This document shows, one piece after another, positions 8,338 through 16,751 of a stretch of 54,729 nt of DNA. Every line of letters begins with the position of its first letter. The first letter of the stretch is position 1. Location: contig LNJC01000005.1 in the NCBI GenBank assembly GCA_001587575.1, positions 1-54,729 of the forward strand. The letters are read 5' to 3'. The translations under genes and the position numbers were made by a program. The notes beneath the pieces were generated by a model that was given only the letters and a program-made list of their open reading frames with translations, searched no databases and had not been told where the DNA came from. The stretch comes from Candidatus Methanofastidiosum methylothiophilum (GTDB taxonomy: Archaea > Methanobacteriota_B > Thermococci > Methanofastidiosales > Methanofastidiosaceae).

Positions 8338-9555
8338 ATGGAAAAAGAAGAAATTTTGAGCAAGGTGCTAAGCGGTGAGATTAAGATATATCAATTAGAA
8401 AAATTTACTAAGACTCCAAAAGAAGCAGTAGAAATAAGAAGAGAGGTAATTCAAAAAATAAGAAATATTTCTCTAGATCACATTGGAAAGTACTCTCTTA
8501 ATCCAGACAATCTTTTTGGGACTAACATAGAGAACATGATCGGGGCTGTCCAGGTCCCAATGGGAGTCATAGGTCCTTTGAAGGTAAATGGAAAATATGC
8601 AAATGGAGATTTTTATGTTCCAATGGCCACTTCAGAAGGAGCCCTTCTTGCAAGCACAAATAGAGGGGCATCTGTCATTACAGCATCTGGAGGGGCAGTA
8701 ACTACTATTTTCAGAAACGGCATGACCAGAGCACCTGTTATAAAATTAAACTCTTCCAGAGATTTTCATAAAATAACAGATTTTATTCAGAATAACTTTG
8801 ACGAAATAAAAAAGGAAGCAGAAAAAGATTCAAGATTTAGAAAGCTACAAAAAATAGTTCCATACCTTGTCGGAAGAAACCTTTTCTTAAGATTTGTCTA
8901 TGACACTGGAGACTCTATGGGGATGAATGGGGTAACAATTGGTACTGATGCAGCATTGAAGCTTATTGAAGATAAATTCTCAGATATAAAGAGCGTTTCA
9001 CTATCTGGGAATCTATGCACCGATAAAAAACCTTCCGCAATAAATCTAATTGAAGGAAGGGGCAAAAGTGTTACAGCTGAAGTTGTTATACCTGATAAGA
9101 TTATACAGTCTAAACTTAAAACTGATGCAAATACGCTCATTGATGTAAACTACAGGAAAAATTTGATTGGCTCTGCACAAGCGGGCTCTTACGGATTCAA
9201 TGCTCATTTTGCAAATATTATAGCCGCTATATTTCTTGCAACTGGACAAGATATCGCTCAAGTCGTTGAAGGTAGCCAAGGATTTACAACAGTTGAACAG
9301 GATAAAGATGGAGTATACTTTGCAGTAACTTTGCCTTCTCTTGAAGTTGCAACTGTTGGCGGCGGCACCAAGATTGAAACACAGAAGGAAGCGCTTAACA
9401 TTCTTGGAATATCAGGCGGAGGAAAAAACAGCGGGGATAACTCCAAGGCATTGTCAGAGATATGCGCTGCAACTGTTTTGGCAGGCGAGATATCTCTCAT
9501 TGGTGCACTTTCAGCAAGACATCTTGCAAAGGCCCACATTGAATATGGGCGATAA
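8338..9555 (+). CDS. hmgA: Hydroxymethylglutaryl-CoA reductase (class I, NADPH)
   Basis: A 405-residue class I HMG-CoA reductase that makes mevalonate. The catalytic glutamate lies in PMATSEGALLAS, the lysine in TDKKPSAIN, the aspartate in ATGQDIAQVVEGS, and the C-terminal histidine in LSARHLAKAH. The dinucleotide motif DSMGMNG is also present. It has no N-terminal membrane domain, as usual in archaea. It ends the four-gene mevalonate block ten bases after the DUF35 gene, so acetyl-CoA to mevalonate is encoded contiguously. T-rich sequence after the stop (about 9585-9600) may terminate transcription. Confidence 0.96.
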   Translation: MEKEEILSKVLSGEIKIYQLEKFTKTPKEAVEIRREVIQKIRNISLDHIGKYSLNPDNLFGTNIENMIGAVQVPMGVIGPLKVNGKYANGDFYVPMATSEGALLASTNRGASVITASGGAVTTIFRNGMTRAPVIKLNSSRDFHKITDFIQNNFDEIKKEAEKDSRFRKLQKIVPYLVGRNLFLRFVYDTGDSMGMNGVTIGTDAALKLIEDKFSDIKSVSLSGNLCTDKKPSAINLIEGRGKSVTAEVVIPDKIIQSKLKTDANTLIDVNYRKNLIGSAQAGSYGFNAHFANIIAAIFLATGQDIAQVVEGSQGFTTVEQDKDGVYFAVTLPSLEVATVGGGTKIETQKEALNILGISGGGKNSGDNSKALSEICAATVLAGEISLIGALSARHLAKAHIEYGR

Positions 9556-9673
9556 AAAGGCATTTTATTGGACAAATGTCTTATTATTTTTATTTGTTAA
9601 GTTAGAATACCCATTTTAATGATAAACTTTATAAAAGGTTTAAATTTCTTTTCTACATTATTATGGTGATTTT

Positions 9674-9883
9674 TTGATTCATATAAACACAAACTACTGC
9701 AAAGGGTGTCTTTTATGCGTGGAATATTGCCCTAAAAAAGTTTATGTTAAATCTGAAAAGCTAAGCAAAAGGGGCGTATTTCCTCCTGAAGCGAAGTTCT
9801 CTGAAAACTGCATAAAATGCCACTTATGTGAATTGATGTGTCCTGACTTTGCGATTATAGTGGAGGATAAAGATGACAAATGA
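9674..9883 (+). CDS. korD: 2-oxoacid:ferredoxin oxidoreductase, delta (ferredoxin) subunit
   Basis: A 69-residue two-cluster ferredoxin with two CxxCxxCxxxCP motifs (CKGCLLCVEYCP and CIKCHLCELMCP) that would pass electrons from the catalytic subunits to soluble ferredoxin. It starts at TTG (9674), supported by a GGTGAT Shine-Dalgarno at 9665-9670 and no better in-frame start. It overlaps the alpha gene by 11 bases. The D-A-B-C gene order is the one usually seen for methanogen 2-oxoglutarate oxidoreductases. Confidence 0.88.
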   Translation: MIHINTNYCKGCLLCVEYCPKKVYVKSEKLSKRGVFPPEAKFSENCIKCHLCELMCPDFAIIVEDKDDK

Positions 9884-11045
9884 TGTTATTAGACTATTAG
9901 GTAAAAAAGATCTTTTTATACAGGGTGACGAAGCTGCAGTCTACGGTGCATTAATTGCAGACTGTAGATTCTTTGCAGGTTACCCCATCACACCAGCAAC
10001 TGAAGTTGCAGAAGGGATGGCAATCTGGATGCCAAGACTTGGTGGTGTCTATGTTCAGATGGAAGATGAGATAGCAAGTATCGCTGCCGTCATAGGGGCT
10101 TCTTGCACAGGTGTTAAGTCCATGACCTCAACAAGCGGTCCGGGATTTTCACTGATGCAGGAATGTATAGGGTATGCATGCATGGCAGAAATACCTTGTG
10201 TCATTGTTAACGTTCAGAGGGGTGGCCCAAGTACAGGCCAGCCTACTGAAGCTGCACAAGGAGATGTGATGCAGGCTATGTGGGGAACACATGGAGACCA
10301 TCAGTTAATAGCGCTTGCTCCAAAATCAGTCCAGGAAACACTTGATCTAACAATTGAGTCATTTAATCTCTCTGAGGATTACAGGGTGCCAGTGATACTG
10401 CTCTTGGATGCAGAAATAGGGCACATGAGGGAAAAAGTAGTGCTGCCTGAAGTCACAACTGTAAAAGTTGATGAGAGGGTCCCGGCAACAATAGGGCCTG
10501 ACAAATATAGGCCATATAGAACTGGATTTACAAGACCTTCAAAAGTACCTGAATTTGCACCATTTGGGTCTGGCTACAGAACTTATGTAACTGGGCTTAC
10601 TCATGATAAGAGAGGATTTCCTGTAACTACCTCTGCTGAGGTCCACGAAGAGCTAGTTAGGAGATTGATAGAAAAAGTCCAGGATGATATCGACGATATC
10701 TGGTATCACGAGACTTCATTTTTAGAAGATGCAGAAATAATAGTAGTCTCATACGGCACAACTTCAAGACCAGCTGTAAGCGCTGTCAAGATGGCAAGAA
10801 AAAACGGGATAAAAGTCGGCCATATTAGGCTAATTACTATTTGGCCTTTTCACTATGAGAAAATGAGAGAGTATTTGAAAAATGCACACACCGTAATTGT
10901 CCCTGAGATGAATCTAGGCCAGATGTTCCACCCCATAAGAGAAACAGTTGGTAAGGATACTAAAGTTGTATCTGCTCCAAAGATAGGGGGGGCTATACAC
11001 ACTCCTTATGAAATCTTAAAATTTATAGAGGGTGATGTTAAATGA
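9873..11045 (+). CDS. korA: 2-oxoacid (probably 2-oxoglutarate):ferredoxin oxidoreductase, alpha subunit
   Basis: A 390-residue alpha subunit with the PFOR domain I signature (GDEAAVYGALIADCRFFAGYPITPATE) and a domain II-like C-terminal region (VVSYGTTSRPAVSAVKMAR). The conserved YPITPSSE-type motif appears as YPITPATE, and the segment QRGGPSTGQPT is typical of KorA-type enzymes. The complex decarboxylates a 2-oxoacid to acyl-CoA and reduces ferredoxin, or runs in reverse for 2-oxoglutarate synthesis. Substrate choice cannot be proved from sequence. Gene order and subunit sizes favour 2-oxoglutarate over branched-chain oxoacids. Confidence 0.85.
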   Translation: MTNDVIRLLGKKDLFIQGDEAAVYGALIADCRFFAGYPITPATEVAEGMAIWMPRLGGVYVQMEDEIASIAAVIGASCTGVKSMTSTSGPGFSLMQECIGYACMAEIPCVIVNVQRGGPSTGQPTEAAQGDVMQAMWGTHGDHQLIALAPKSVQETLDLTIESFNLSEDYRVPVILLLDAEIGHMREKVVLPEVTTVKVDERVPATIGPDKYRPYRTGFTRPSKVPEFAPFGSGYRTYVTGLTHDKRGFPVTTSAEVHEELVRRLIEKVQDDIDDIWYHETSFLEDAEIIVVSYGTTSRPAVSAVKMARKNGIKVGHIRLITIWPFHYEKMREYLKNAHTVIVPEMNLGQMFHPIRETVGKDTKVVSAPKIGGAIHTPYEILKFIEGDVK

Positions 11046-11869
11046 GCTTTATTTCCAATGATATAGTCATAGACAAATATTTGAGAAAAGATATGCTTCC
11101 TACAATATTTTGCACAGGCTGCGGAATAGGGAGCGTAATGAACTTTTGCTTACGTGCAATTCATGACCTAAACATAGACATGAACAAGACTGTTTTTGTA
11201 TCAGGAATAGGTTGCTCTTCTAGGGTTCCAGGATATATATACTCTGATGGACTGCACTCACTTCACGGCAGGGCAATAGCCTATGCAACTGGGGTTAAGC
11301 TTGCAAATCCTGAACTAAAGGTCATTGTATTCACAGGCGATGGAGACTGCGGCGCCATAGGAGGAAATCATTTTCTTCACGCAATAAGAAGAAATGTAGA
11401 TATCACAGTAATATCAATAAATAATTTTATCTATGGAATGACTGGAGGGCAGGTAGCACCAACAACGCCCCTAAGGTCAAAGACAACAACAACGCCTTAT
11501 GGAAACATAGAGTACCCTATTGACCTTTCAATGATGGCAAAGGTCATAGGTGCCCCTTATGTTGCCAGATGGACCACAGCACATCCAATCCAATGTATGA
11601 ATTCTATAAAGAAAGCGCTTCAAAAAACAGGGTTCTCATTTGTCGAAGTTCTAGCCCCATGCCCGACTTCATATGGCAGATTAAATAAGATGGGGAATAC
11701 TCTTGACATGACAAAACATTTCAAAGAGTCCACTATTAACATAAAAACTTATGAAAAGATGTTGGCAGAGGGCAAGGATACAGACAAGATGATTATCGGA
11801 GAGCTTGTAGACATAGAAAAAGAAGACTTTAATACTAAATATAAAAAATTCTGTGGTGAGCTAAAATGA
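11042..11869 (+). CDS. korB: 2-oxoacid:ferredoxin oxidoreductase, beta (TPP) subunit
   Basis: A 275-residue thiamine-pyrophosphate subunit. It has FCTGCGIGS near the N-terminus (contributing to cofactor binding), GIGCSSRVPGY, and the TPP-magnesium motif GDGDCGAIGGNH followed by NNFIYGMTGGQ. It overlaps the alpha gene by four bases (ATGA) and the gamma gene likewise, so the complex is translationally coupled. The enzyme acts in the cytoplasm and connects with acetyl-CoA and amino-acid biosynthesis. Confidence 0.9.
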   Translation: MSFISNDIVIDKYLRKDMLPTIFCTGCGIGSVMNFCLRAIHDLNIDMNKTVFVSGIGCSSRVPGYIYSDGLHSLHGRAIAYATGVKLANPELKVIVFTGDGDCGAIGGNHFLHAIRRNVDITVISINNFIYGMTGGQVAPTTPLRSKTTTTPYGNIEYPIDLSMMAKVIGAPYVARWTTAHPIQCMNSIKKALQKTGFSFVEVLAPCPTSYGRLNKMGNTLDMTKHFKESTINIKTYEKMLAEGKDTDKMIIGELVDIEKEDFNTKYKKFCGELK

Positions 11870-12399
11870 AGGCCGGTATAAGGATAAGTGGATTTGGGGG
11901 CCAAGGAATAATACTGTCTGGTGTCATAGTGGGCAAGGCAGCGGTATTTGACGGATTAAACGCTGTCCAAACACAATCATATGGGCCAGAGGCAAGGGGT
12001 GGCTCGACTCGTTCGGAAGTAGTTGTATCTGACGAAGAGATTGATTACCCAAAAGTTGAATCTGCATCTGTTTCTTTGATAATGAGTCAGGAAGCTTTCT
12101 ATAAGTATGCATCAAGGACAAAAAGAGAAGGCCTGATAATTTATGATCCTGAGTTGATCCCCGACAATAAAATTGAAGGAAATTTTAAGCTAGCAGAAAT
12201 TAACGCAACAAGAATCGCATCAGAACTTGGGACAAAGATTGTGGCAAACATAGTGATGCTTGGCGCTTTCAATGAGGTTTGCAGCCTTATATCCAAAGAT
12301 TCAATGATCGAATCCATAAAAGACAGCATACCAAAAATGCTTGACTTAAATCTAAATGCATTTGAGACCGGAATGAAAAAAGTAAATATAATTAAATAA
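11866..12399 (+). CDS. korC: 2-oxoacid:ferredoxin oxidoreductase, gamma subunit
   Basis: A 177-residue gamma subunit with the family start RISGFGGQGIILSG and the QSYGPEARGGSTRSEVVVSD motif typical of KorC/VorC-type subunits. It completes the D-A-B-C set. It ends just before an AT-rich gap with a small hairpin, where the operon probably ends. Confidence 0.9.
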   Translation: MKAGIRISGFGGQGIILSGVIVGKAAVFDGLNAVQTQSYGPEARGGSTRSEVVVSDEEIDYPKVESASVSLIMSQEAFYKYASRTKREGLIIYDPELIPDNKIEGNFKLAEINATRIASELGTKIVANIVMLGAFNEVCSLISKDSMIESIKDSIPKMLDLNLNAFETGMKKVNIIK

Positions 12400-12418
12400 T
12401 ATTTATTATTAAATAAAA

Positions 12419-12436
12419 AACTAATTTTTCTTAGTT
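12419..12436. other. Small stem-loop after the Kor operon
   Basis: A perfect 6-bp inverted repeat (AACTAA / TTAGTT) with a 6-base T-rich loop lies 20 bases after the last Kor gene. It may mark transcription termination. The stem is AT-rich and weak, so this is only suggestive. Confidence 0.25.
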
Positions 12437-12534
12437 AAATTATTATAAAATATAATTTATACTTTAAAAATATCAAGCAAAACCTTTTAAATATTATTTT
12501 AGGATACCCTATTATATCTTTTATCGGTGATTAC

Positions 12535-14097
12535 ATGTCAGAATTAATTGATAAAACTAAATCAATATGTCCTGTATGTTTCAATGTTATTAATGCAGAT
12601 ATAGTTGAGAAAAAGGGCAAGGTCATCATACAAAAGAATTGTCCGGAGCATGGTGATTTTGAGGATATTTACTGGTCAGATTATGAGATGTTCAAACATG
12701 CAAAGAAATACCATGTCGATGGACCAAAACTAGAAAATCCAAATACAGAAGTTAAAAATGGGTGCCCAAATGACTGTGGGCTATGCTCGGATCATTTTAC
12801 TCCAACAGTTCTCTGCAATATCGATGTCACAAACAGATGCAATATGAAATGCCCAATTTGCTTTGCCAACGCTCAAACAGCAGGCTATGTACTTGAACCC
12901 TCAAAGGAAGAACTAATTGAAATGATGAAACTGGTCAGGGATGAAAAGCCTGTTCCATGCATGGTTGTCCAATTTGCAGGTGGAGAACCAACAATAAGAG
13001 ACGATCTCCCTGAAATTGTTGAAGAAGCAAAGAAGTTAGGGTTTACTCTTGCACAGATTGCAACTAATGGAGTGCGTCTAGCAAAAGATCTTGAATTTTG
13101 TAAGGAACTTAGAAGGAAAGGCCTTAATACAATATATTTGCAGTTTGACGGCGTCACCGAAAAGCCATACATAGCTGCAAGGGGATTCAACGCACTTCCA
13201 ATTAAACTTCAAGCATTTGAGAATTTTAGAAAATCCAATTTAACTAGCGTTGTTTTAGTGCCGACTTTGGTTAAAGGTATTAATGATGACCAGATTAACG
13301 ATATAATACGTTTTGGTGCTAATAATCTTGATATAATTAGAGGTATAAACTTTCAACCCGTTTCATTTGCAGGAAGAATCGATAAAGAAGAACTTGAAAA
13401 GATGAGGATCACTATACCTGACTTTGTTAAATTAGTTGAAGAGCAGACAAACGGGGAGATATTGGCCGAAGACTTTTACACCCCTTCAAGCGTAAATGCA
13501 TTTTCAAATTTCATTGAAGCATGGAGAAAAACACCCCAAGTTAGATTTACATGCCATGAGCATTGCGGTGTTGCAACATATGTCTTTATTGATGACGAAG
13601 GAAAGCTCACTCCAATCACTCACTTCATCGATGTAGATGGATTTTTCGGATTATTAAATGACTTAACTGAAAAGGTAGAGGCCGGCGGAAGAATAAACAA
13701 GACAATGGCGCTTGCAAAGATAACAAGAGAGCTACCTCACTTAATAGATCTTAAGAGAAAGCCAAAGAATCTAGATATCAAAAAACTTCTTTTGAGTGTG
13801 TTGAAAGAAGGGGATGTTGATGCGCTTGCTGAGTTTAGTTACCACACACTCCTTATAGGATGCATGCACTTCCAGGATCCATACAACTTTGATGTAGAAC
13901 GGGTAAAGAGATGTGCAATTCACTATGCAGTTCCAGGAGGAAAAGTTATTCCATTTTGTACCTACAATAGCTTACATAGGGAAAAGATTGAAAAAAAATA
14001 CGCCATACCTTTGGAAGAATGGGAAAAACAGAACAGAGACAAGAATATACAAACTCTCAGAAATCTTAAATCTCTATCATTTCCCTCAAAAAAATAA
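12535..14097 (+). CDS. tes: Tetraether lipid synthase-type radical SAM protein (Tes/MJ0619-like)
   Basis: A 520-residue radical SAM protein. N-terminal cysteine pairs (C12-x2-C15, C36, and CPNDCGLC at 77-84) precede the radical SAM motif C102-x3-C106-x2-C109 (CNMKCPICF), and the FAGGEPTIRDDLPEIV segment follows. This layout matches the MJ0619 family, whose characterised members (Tes) join two archaeol chains to make GDGT membrane lipids. An older proposal was methylation of a pterin. A TATA-like CTTTTAAATATTA at about 12483-12496 and the Shine-Dalgarno CGGTGATT support the start. Its 3' end overlaps convergent endonuclease IV by 32 bases. Distant MJ0619 paralogs exist, so tetraether synthesis is likely, not certain. 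Confidence 0.8.
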   Translation: MSELIDKTKSICPVCFNVINADIVEKKGKVIIQKNCPEHGDFEDIYWSDYEMFKHAKKYHVDGPKLENPNTEVKNGCPNDCGLCSDHFTPTVLCNIDVTNRCNMKCPICFANAQTAGYVLEPSKEELIEMMKLVRDEKPVPCMVVQFAGGEPTIRDDLPEIVEEAKKLGFTLAQIATNGVRLAKDLEFCKELRRKGLNTIYLQFDGVTEKPYIAARGFNALPIKLQAFENFRKSNLTSVVLVPTLVKGINDDQINDIIRFGANNLDIIRGINFQPVSFAGRIDKEELEKMRITIPDFVKLVEEQTNGEILAEDFYTPSSVNAFSNFIEAWRKTPQVRFTCHEHCGVATYVFIDDEGKLTPITHFIDVDGFFGLLNDLTEKVEAGGRINKTMALAKITRELPHLIDLKRKPKNLDIKKLLLSVLKEGDVDALAEFSYHTLLIGCMHFQDPYNFDVERVKRCAIHYAVPGGKVIPFCTYNSLHREKIEKKYAIPLEEWEKQNRDKNIQTLRNLKSLSFPSKK

Positions 14098-14902
14098 TAT
14101 TTTCTTTATCCCCTCTTTTTTCATTCACGGGAGTTTCCATTATCATCGGTATATTCTTTAAATATTTGTGATTTACTATTGCTTTGAATCCTTGAGGCCC
14201 TATTCTTCCAAGGCCAATATGCTCATGTCTATCTTTTTTTGAATTGATTTCGCCTTGAGTATCATTTAGGTGAATTAATTTTAGATTTTCCAGTCCGACT
14301 ATACTGTTAAAATTAGAAAGAGTATCTTCGAGAGCTTCTTCGTTTGATATATCATAACCCGAGGTGAAAAGATGGCAGGTATCAAGAGTTATGCCGCATT
14401 TAAAATCGGTATTTTCAAGTAAAAATTTAAGCTCCTCAAAAGTCGATCCTAATACAGAGCCGCCGCCTGAAGTATTTTCAAAAAGTAGAGTAACGTTTCC
14501 AACATCCTCTTTTATGGAATTAAGAGATTTACAGATCTCCGATAGGCCATCTTCTTTGCTCTGGCCCTTGTGAGCTCCAGGATGTATATTCAAAAATTCA
14601 ACACCAAGCCTGTTGCATGAGATAAATTCTTTTTTGATTGATTCAATTGATTTTTCTCTCATAACTGGATCATCAGAAGCAAGGTTTGGTAGGTATGAAT
14701 CATGGACTACTATGGGCCAAACATCCTTCTTTTGATACCTATCTTTGAATATTTTCCCTAAATCTTCAGAAACTAGATTGAATCTCCAACTTCTAGGAGA
14801 ATGGGTAAATATCTGGCAGCAATTTGCATCAAGGGCTTTTGCGTTATCGAACACCTTCAAAAATCCTTGGGCAACAGATACGTGGAAACCTATTCTATGC
14901 AT
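14066..14902 (-). CDS. nfo: Endonuclease IV (AP endonuclease)
   Basis: A 278-residue TIM-barrel endonuclease IV that cuts at abasic sites in base-excision repair. Metal-ligand motifs are visible in order: GFHVS near the N-terminus, NIHPGAH, LLFENTSG, LDTCHLFTSGYD, LKLIHLNDTQG, DRHEHIGLGRIG, and a final IMETP. Length and motif order are typical. Its 3' end overlaps the convergent tes gene. Upstream on the same strand is an AhpD-like gene, with 23 bases between. Confidence 0.94.
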   Translation of the reverse strand: MHRIGFHVSVAQGFLKVFDNAKALDANCCQIFTHSPRSWRFNLVSEDLGKIFKDRYQKKDVWPIVVHDSYLPNLASDDPVMREKSIESIKKEFISCNRLGVEFLNIHPGAHKGQSKEDGLSEICKSLNSIKEDVGNVTLLFENTSGGGSVLGSTFEELKFLLENTDFKCGITLDTCHLFTSGYDISNEEALEDTLSNFNSIVGLENLKLIHLNDTQGEINSKKDRHEHIGLGRIGPQGFKAIVNHKYLKNIPMIMETPVNEKRGDKENIIFLREMIEI

Positions 14903-14925
14903 AAAAATAATAAATTAATTATTTT

Positions 14926-15246
14926 TTATTTTGTTATATCTTCTAAAATTCTCATAGCTTTAGTAAAAGATGGCATTCCTGAAGTTAATAGAACTACCCT
15001 TAAAACATCAACTATCTCTTCAGAGGTAACGCCCAACTCTTTCATAGCGGACCTCATCTGTCTATCAGTTGCACTTTCATCACATCTTGAAGCAGCGATA
15101 CCTATTGCTATAAGTTTCTGAGTTTTGTAATCTAAGGCTTTCCCTGTAAATACCGCGTCATTTAATTTAATAATTGCATCATATATTTCAGGATACTCTG
15201 ATCTTATCTTCTTCATACCTCTTCCGTAGAATACTTCTTCTTTCAT
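14926..15246 (-). CDS. AhpD-like (carboxymuconolactone decarboxylase family) protein, copy 1
   Basis: A 106-residue single-domain member of the CMD/AhpD family. Redox-active members carry CxxCxxxH. Here the matching segment reads SRCDESATDRQM, so the first cysteine is kept, the second is serine and the histidine is lost. A standard disulfide peroxidase-support role is therefore unlikely. Two close paralogs lie at 50172-50495 and 54285-54608, all sharing the start V-F-Y-G-[RK]-G and the core LDYK-[TA]-QKL. Function is unknown. Confidence 0.8.
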   Translation of the reverse strand: MKEEVFYGRGMKKIRSEYPEIYDAIIKLNDAVFTGKALDYKTQKLIAIGIAASRCDESATDRQMRSAMKELGVTSEEIVDVLRVVLLTSGMPSFTKAMRILEDITK

Positions 15247-15289
15247 TTAATCACCAAAACTATAACATTACTTATACTTAAAAGGATTT

Positions 15290-16417
15290 CTATATATTAA
15301 TTCTTTTAAGGTCAATAGCACCTTCTGGACACTGCTCGTGGCAGCAGTAACATCTTATACACTTATCATACTCTATCTTTGCTGAAATTTTATCCATCGT
15401 TATAGCTCTTTCAGGACAGCTTCTAACACAAACTCCACATCTTATGCATTTTTGTTTTATGACTTTCGGCTTTTCAATCAAAAACTTTGAGAATATTGGA
15501 AAGACCATATAATTGTAAAGAGAAATGGGATCAATAGATAACTTTCCATGATAGGTCCGTGGAAGGATAAAATCATTTATTGTAGGGATATCTCCAACAA
15601 GACTATACCTACCATCAGAAAGATTATTTTCTAACGCGACCTTTAAGTAAGGAATATCTTCATAGGATAAACCAATCAACTTACATATTGCAAGGTCCAT
15701 CAAAAGAGAATCTTCTGAGCTAAGTACAATCTCTGTTTTTCTGGGTATACCTCTCATTGCAGGCCCATCACCTTCTAATGAAACTACCCCATCCATTATA
15801 GTAAGGTCTGGCTTTGTAATATTCCATACATCAAGCAAAGCCTTTGAAAAATCATGCACATCTCTAAATCTTGAATGGTACCTAGTTTTTTCCATACCTG
15901 GAACTGAACCGTACATATTTTTCACTGCCCCAGAAAGAAATGTAAGTGTATGTGTTTTCATTTTAGGCAGGTTAATAATGACATCTGCTTCCATTAATGG
16001 TTTTAAAATATCAACTCTTTTTAGGATAAGCCCATTTTCAATTTCAACAGTAACTTTAGAGGTATCCGTGTTTAGACAATCAGAATAATCTTTAAAGGCA
16101 TCGGAGTACCCAGTTAATCTATATAGCGAGTTAAGAGATGTTTTCGTGAAAGGTATCCCGCTTCCAGGACTATCTATAACAAATGGATCTCCTCCGGCCT
16201 GAAGGACTTTCTTGAATACTTCAAGTACAAAGATAGGGTGTGTGACTATAGCCTTTGAGGGAGATGAGAAAACAAGTAAATTTGGCTTTAGTGCTACCCT
16301 ATCGCCTTTTTTTACAAATCTCTCGATACCGCCCAAGTCATTTAGAGTTTTATTTATTGCCTCAGACAGATCTTTTTCGTAGTCTAGAGCTTTTCTAACA
16401 GATACTATTTCAGTCAT
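15290..16417 (-). CDS. DUF362 protein with C-terminal double [4Fe-4S] ferredoxin domain
   Basis: A 375-residue protein with an N-terminal DUF362 domain (KPNLLV, VIDSPGSGIPFTK, INLPKMKTHTLTFLSGAVKNMYG) and two C-terminal cluster motifs, CIRCGVCVRSCP and CIRCYCCHEQCP. DUF362-ferredoxin fusions are frequent in anaerobes, but their reaction is not established. It overlaps the upstream small membrane protein by eight bases, which in turn overlaps AMP phosphorylase, so the three probably form one transcript. Confidence 0.88.
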   Translation of the reverse strand: MTEIVSVRKALDYEKDLSEAINKTLNDLGGIERFVKKGDRVALKPNLLVFSSPSKAIVTHPIFVLEVFKKVLQAGGDPFVIDSPGSGIPFTKTSLNSLYRLTGYSDAFKDYSDCLNTDTSKVTVEIENGLILKRVDILKPLMEADVIINLPKMKTHTLTFLSGAVKNMYGSVPGMEKTRYHSRFRDVHDFSKALLDVWNITKPDLTIMDGVVSLEGDGPAMRGIPRKTEIVLSSEDSLLMDLAICKLIGLSYEDIPYLKVALENNLSDGRYSLVGDIPTINDFILPRTYHGKLSIDPISLYNYMVFPIFSKFLIEKPKVIKQKCIRCGVCVRSCPERAITMDKISAKIEYDKCIRCYCCHEQCPEGAIDLKRINI

Positions 16418-16751
16418 TTTTCATCAGGTAAGAAATTCCTTCAATCAATAGATCAGTAATTGCACTCTCTACTTCCTTTTCAACTTTCTTTTCAGATGGG
16501 CTTTCCATTTCAGAGGCTTTATCAAGTAGTTTCCTGCTTTGAGAGTCTTCATAAATAAAAAGCAATACGCCCATTAGTAGAATAATAACCCCGGCAGCAA
16601 TAAGTATAACTGATAAGCCAAATCCAACTAAGAATAGAAATAGCGATGAAAAAAACAAGCTGAAAAAGAGGATTGTTCCATCTTCTCTTTTTCTTCTAGC
16701 ATCTTCCAAAAGCCTTCTATGTTTAAGGCCATAATAGTCAGGTTCCATCAA
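16410..16751 (-). CDS. Small two-helix membrane protein
   Basis: A 113-residue protein with a charged N-terminus (RRLLEDARRKRED), two adjacent transmembrane segments at roughly 27-46 and 47-66, and a hydrophilic helical C-terminus ending EGISYLMKND. I do not recognise a family. It is wedged between AMP phosphorylase (4-base overlap) and the DUF362 protein (8-base overlap), which supports it being a real co-translated gene. Confidence 0.7.
   Translation of the reverse strand: MMEPDYYGLKHRRLLEDARRKREDGTILFFSLFFSSLFLFLVGFGLSVILIAAGVIILLMGVLLFIYEDSQSRKLLDKASEMESPSEKKVEKEVESAITDLLIEGISYLMKND

Noticed and set aside
14066..14097. Convergent overlap of tes and nfo as a regulatory antisense arrangement
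   Set aside because: A 32-base tail-to-tail overlap is common in compact archaeal genomes and needs no special explanation.
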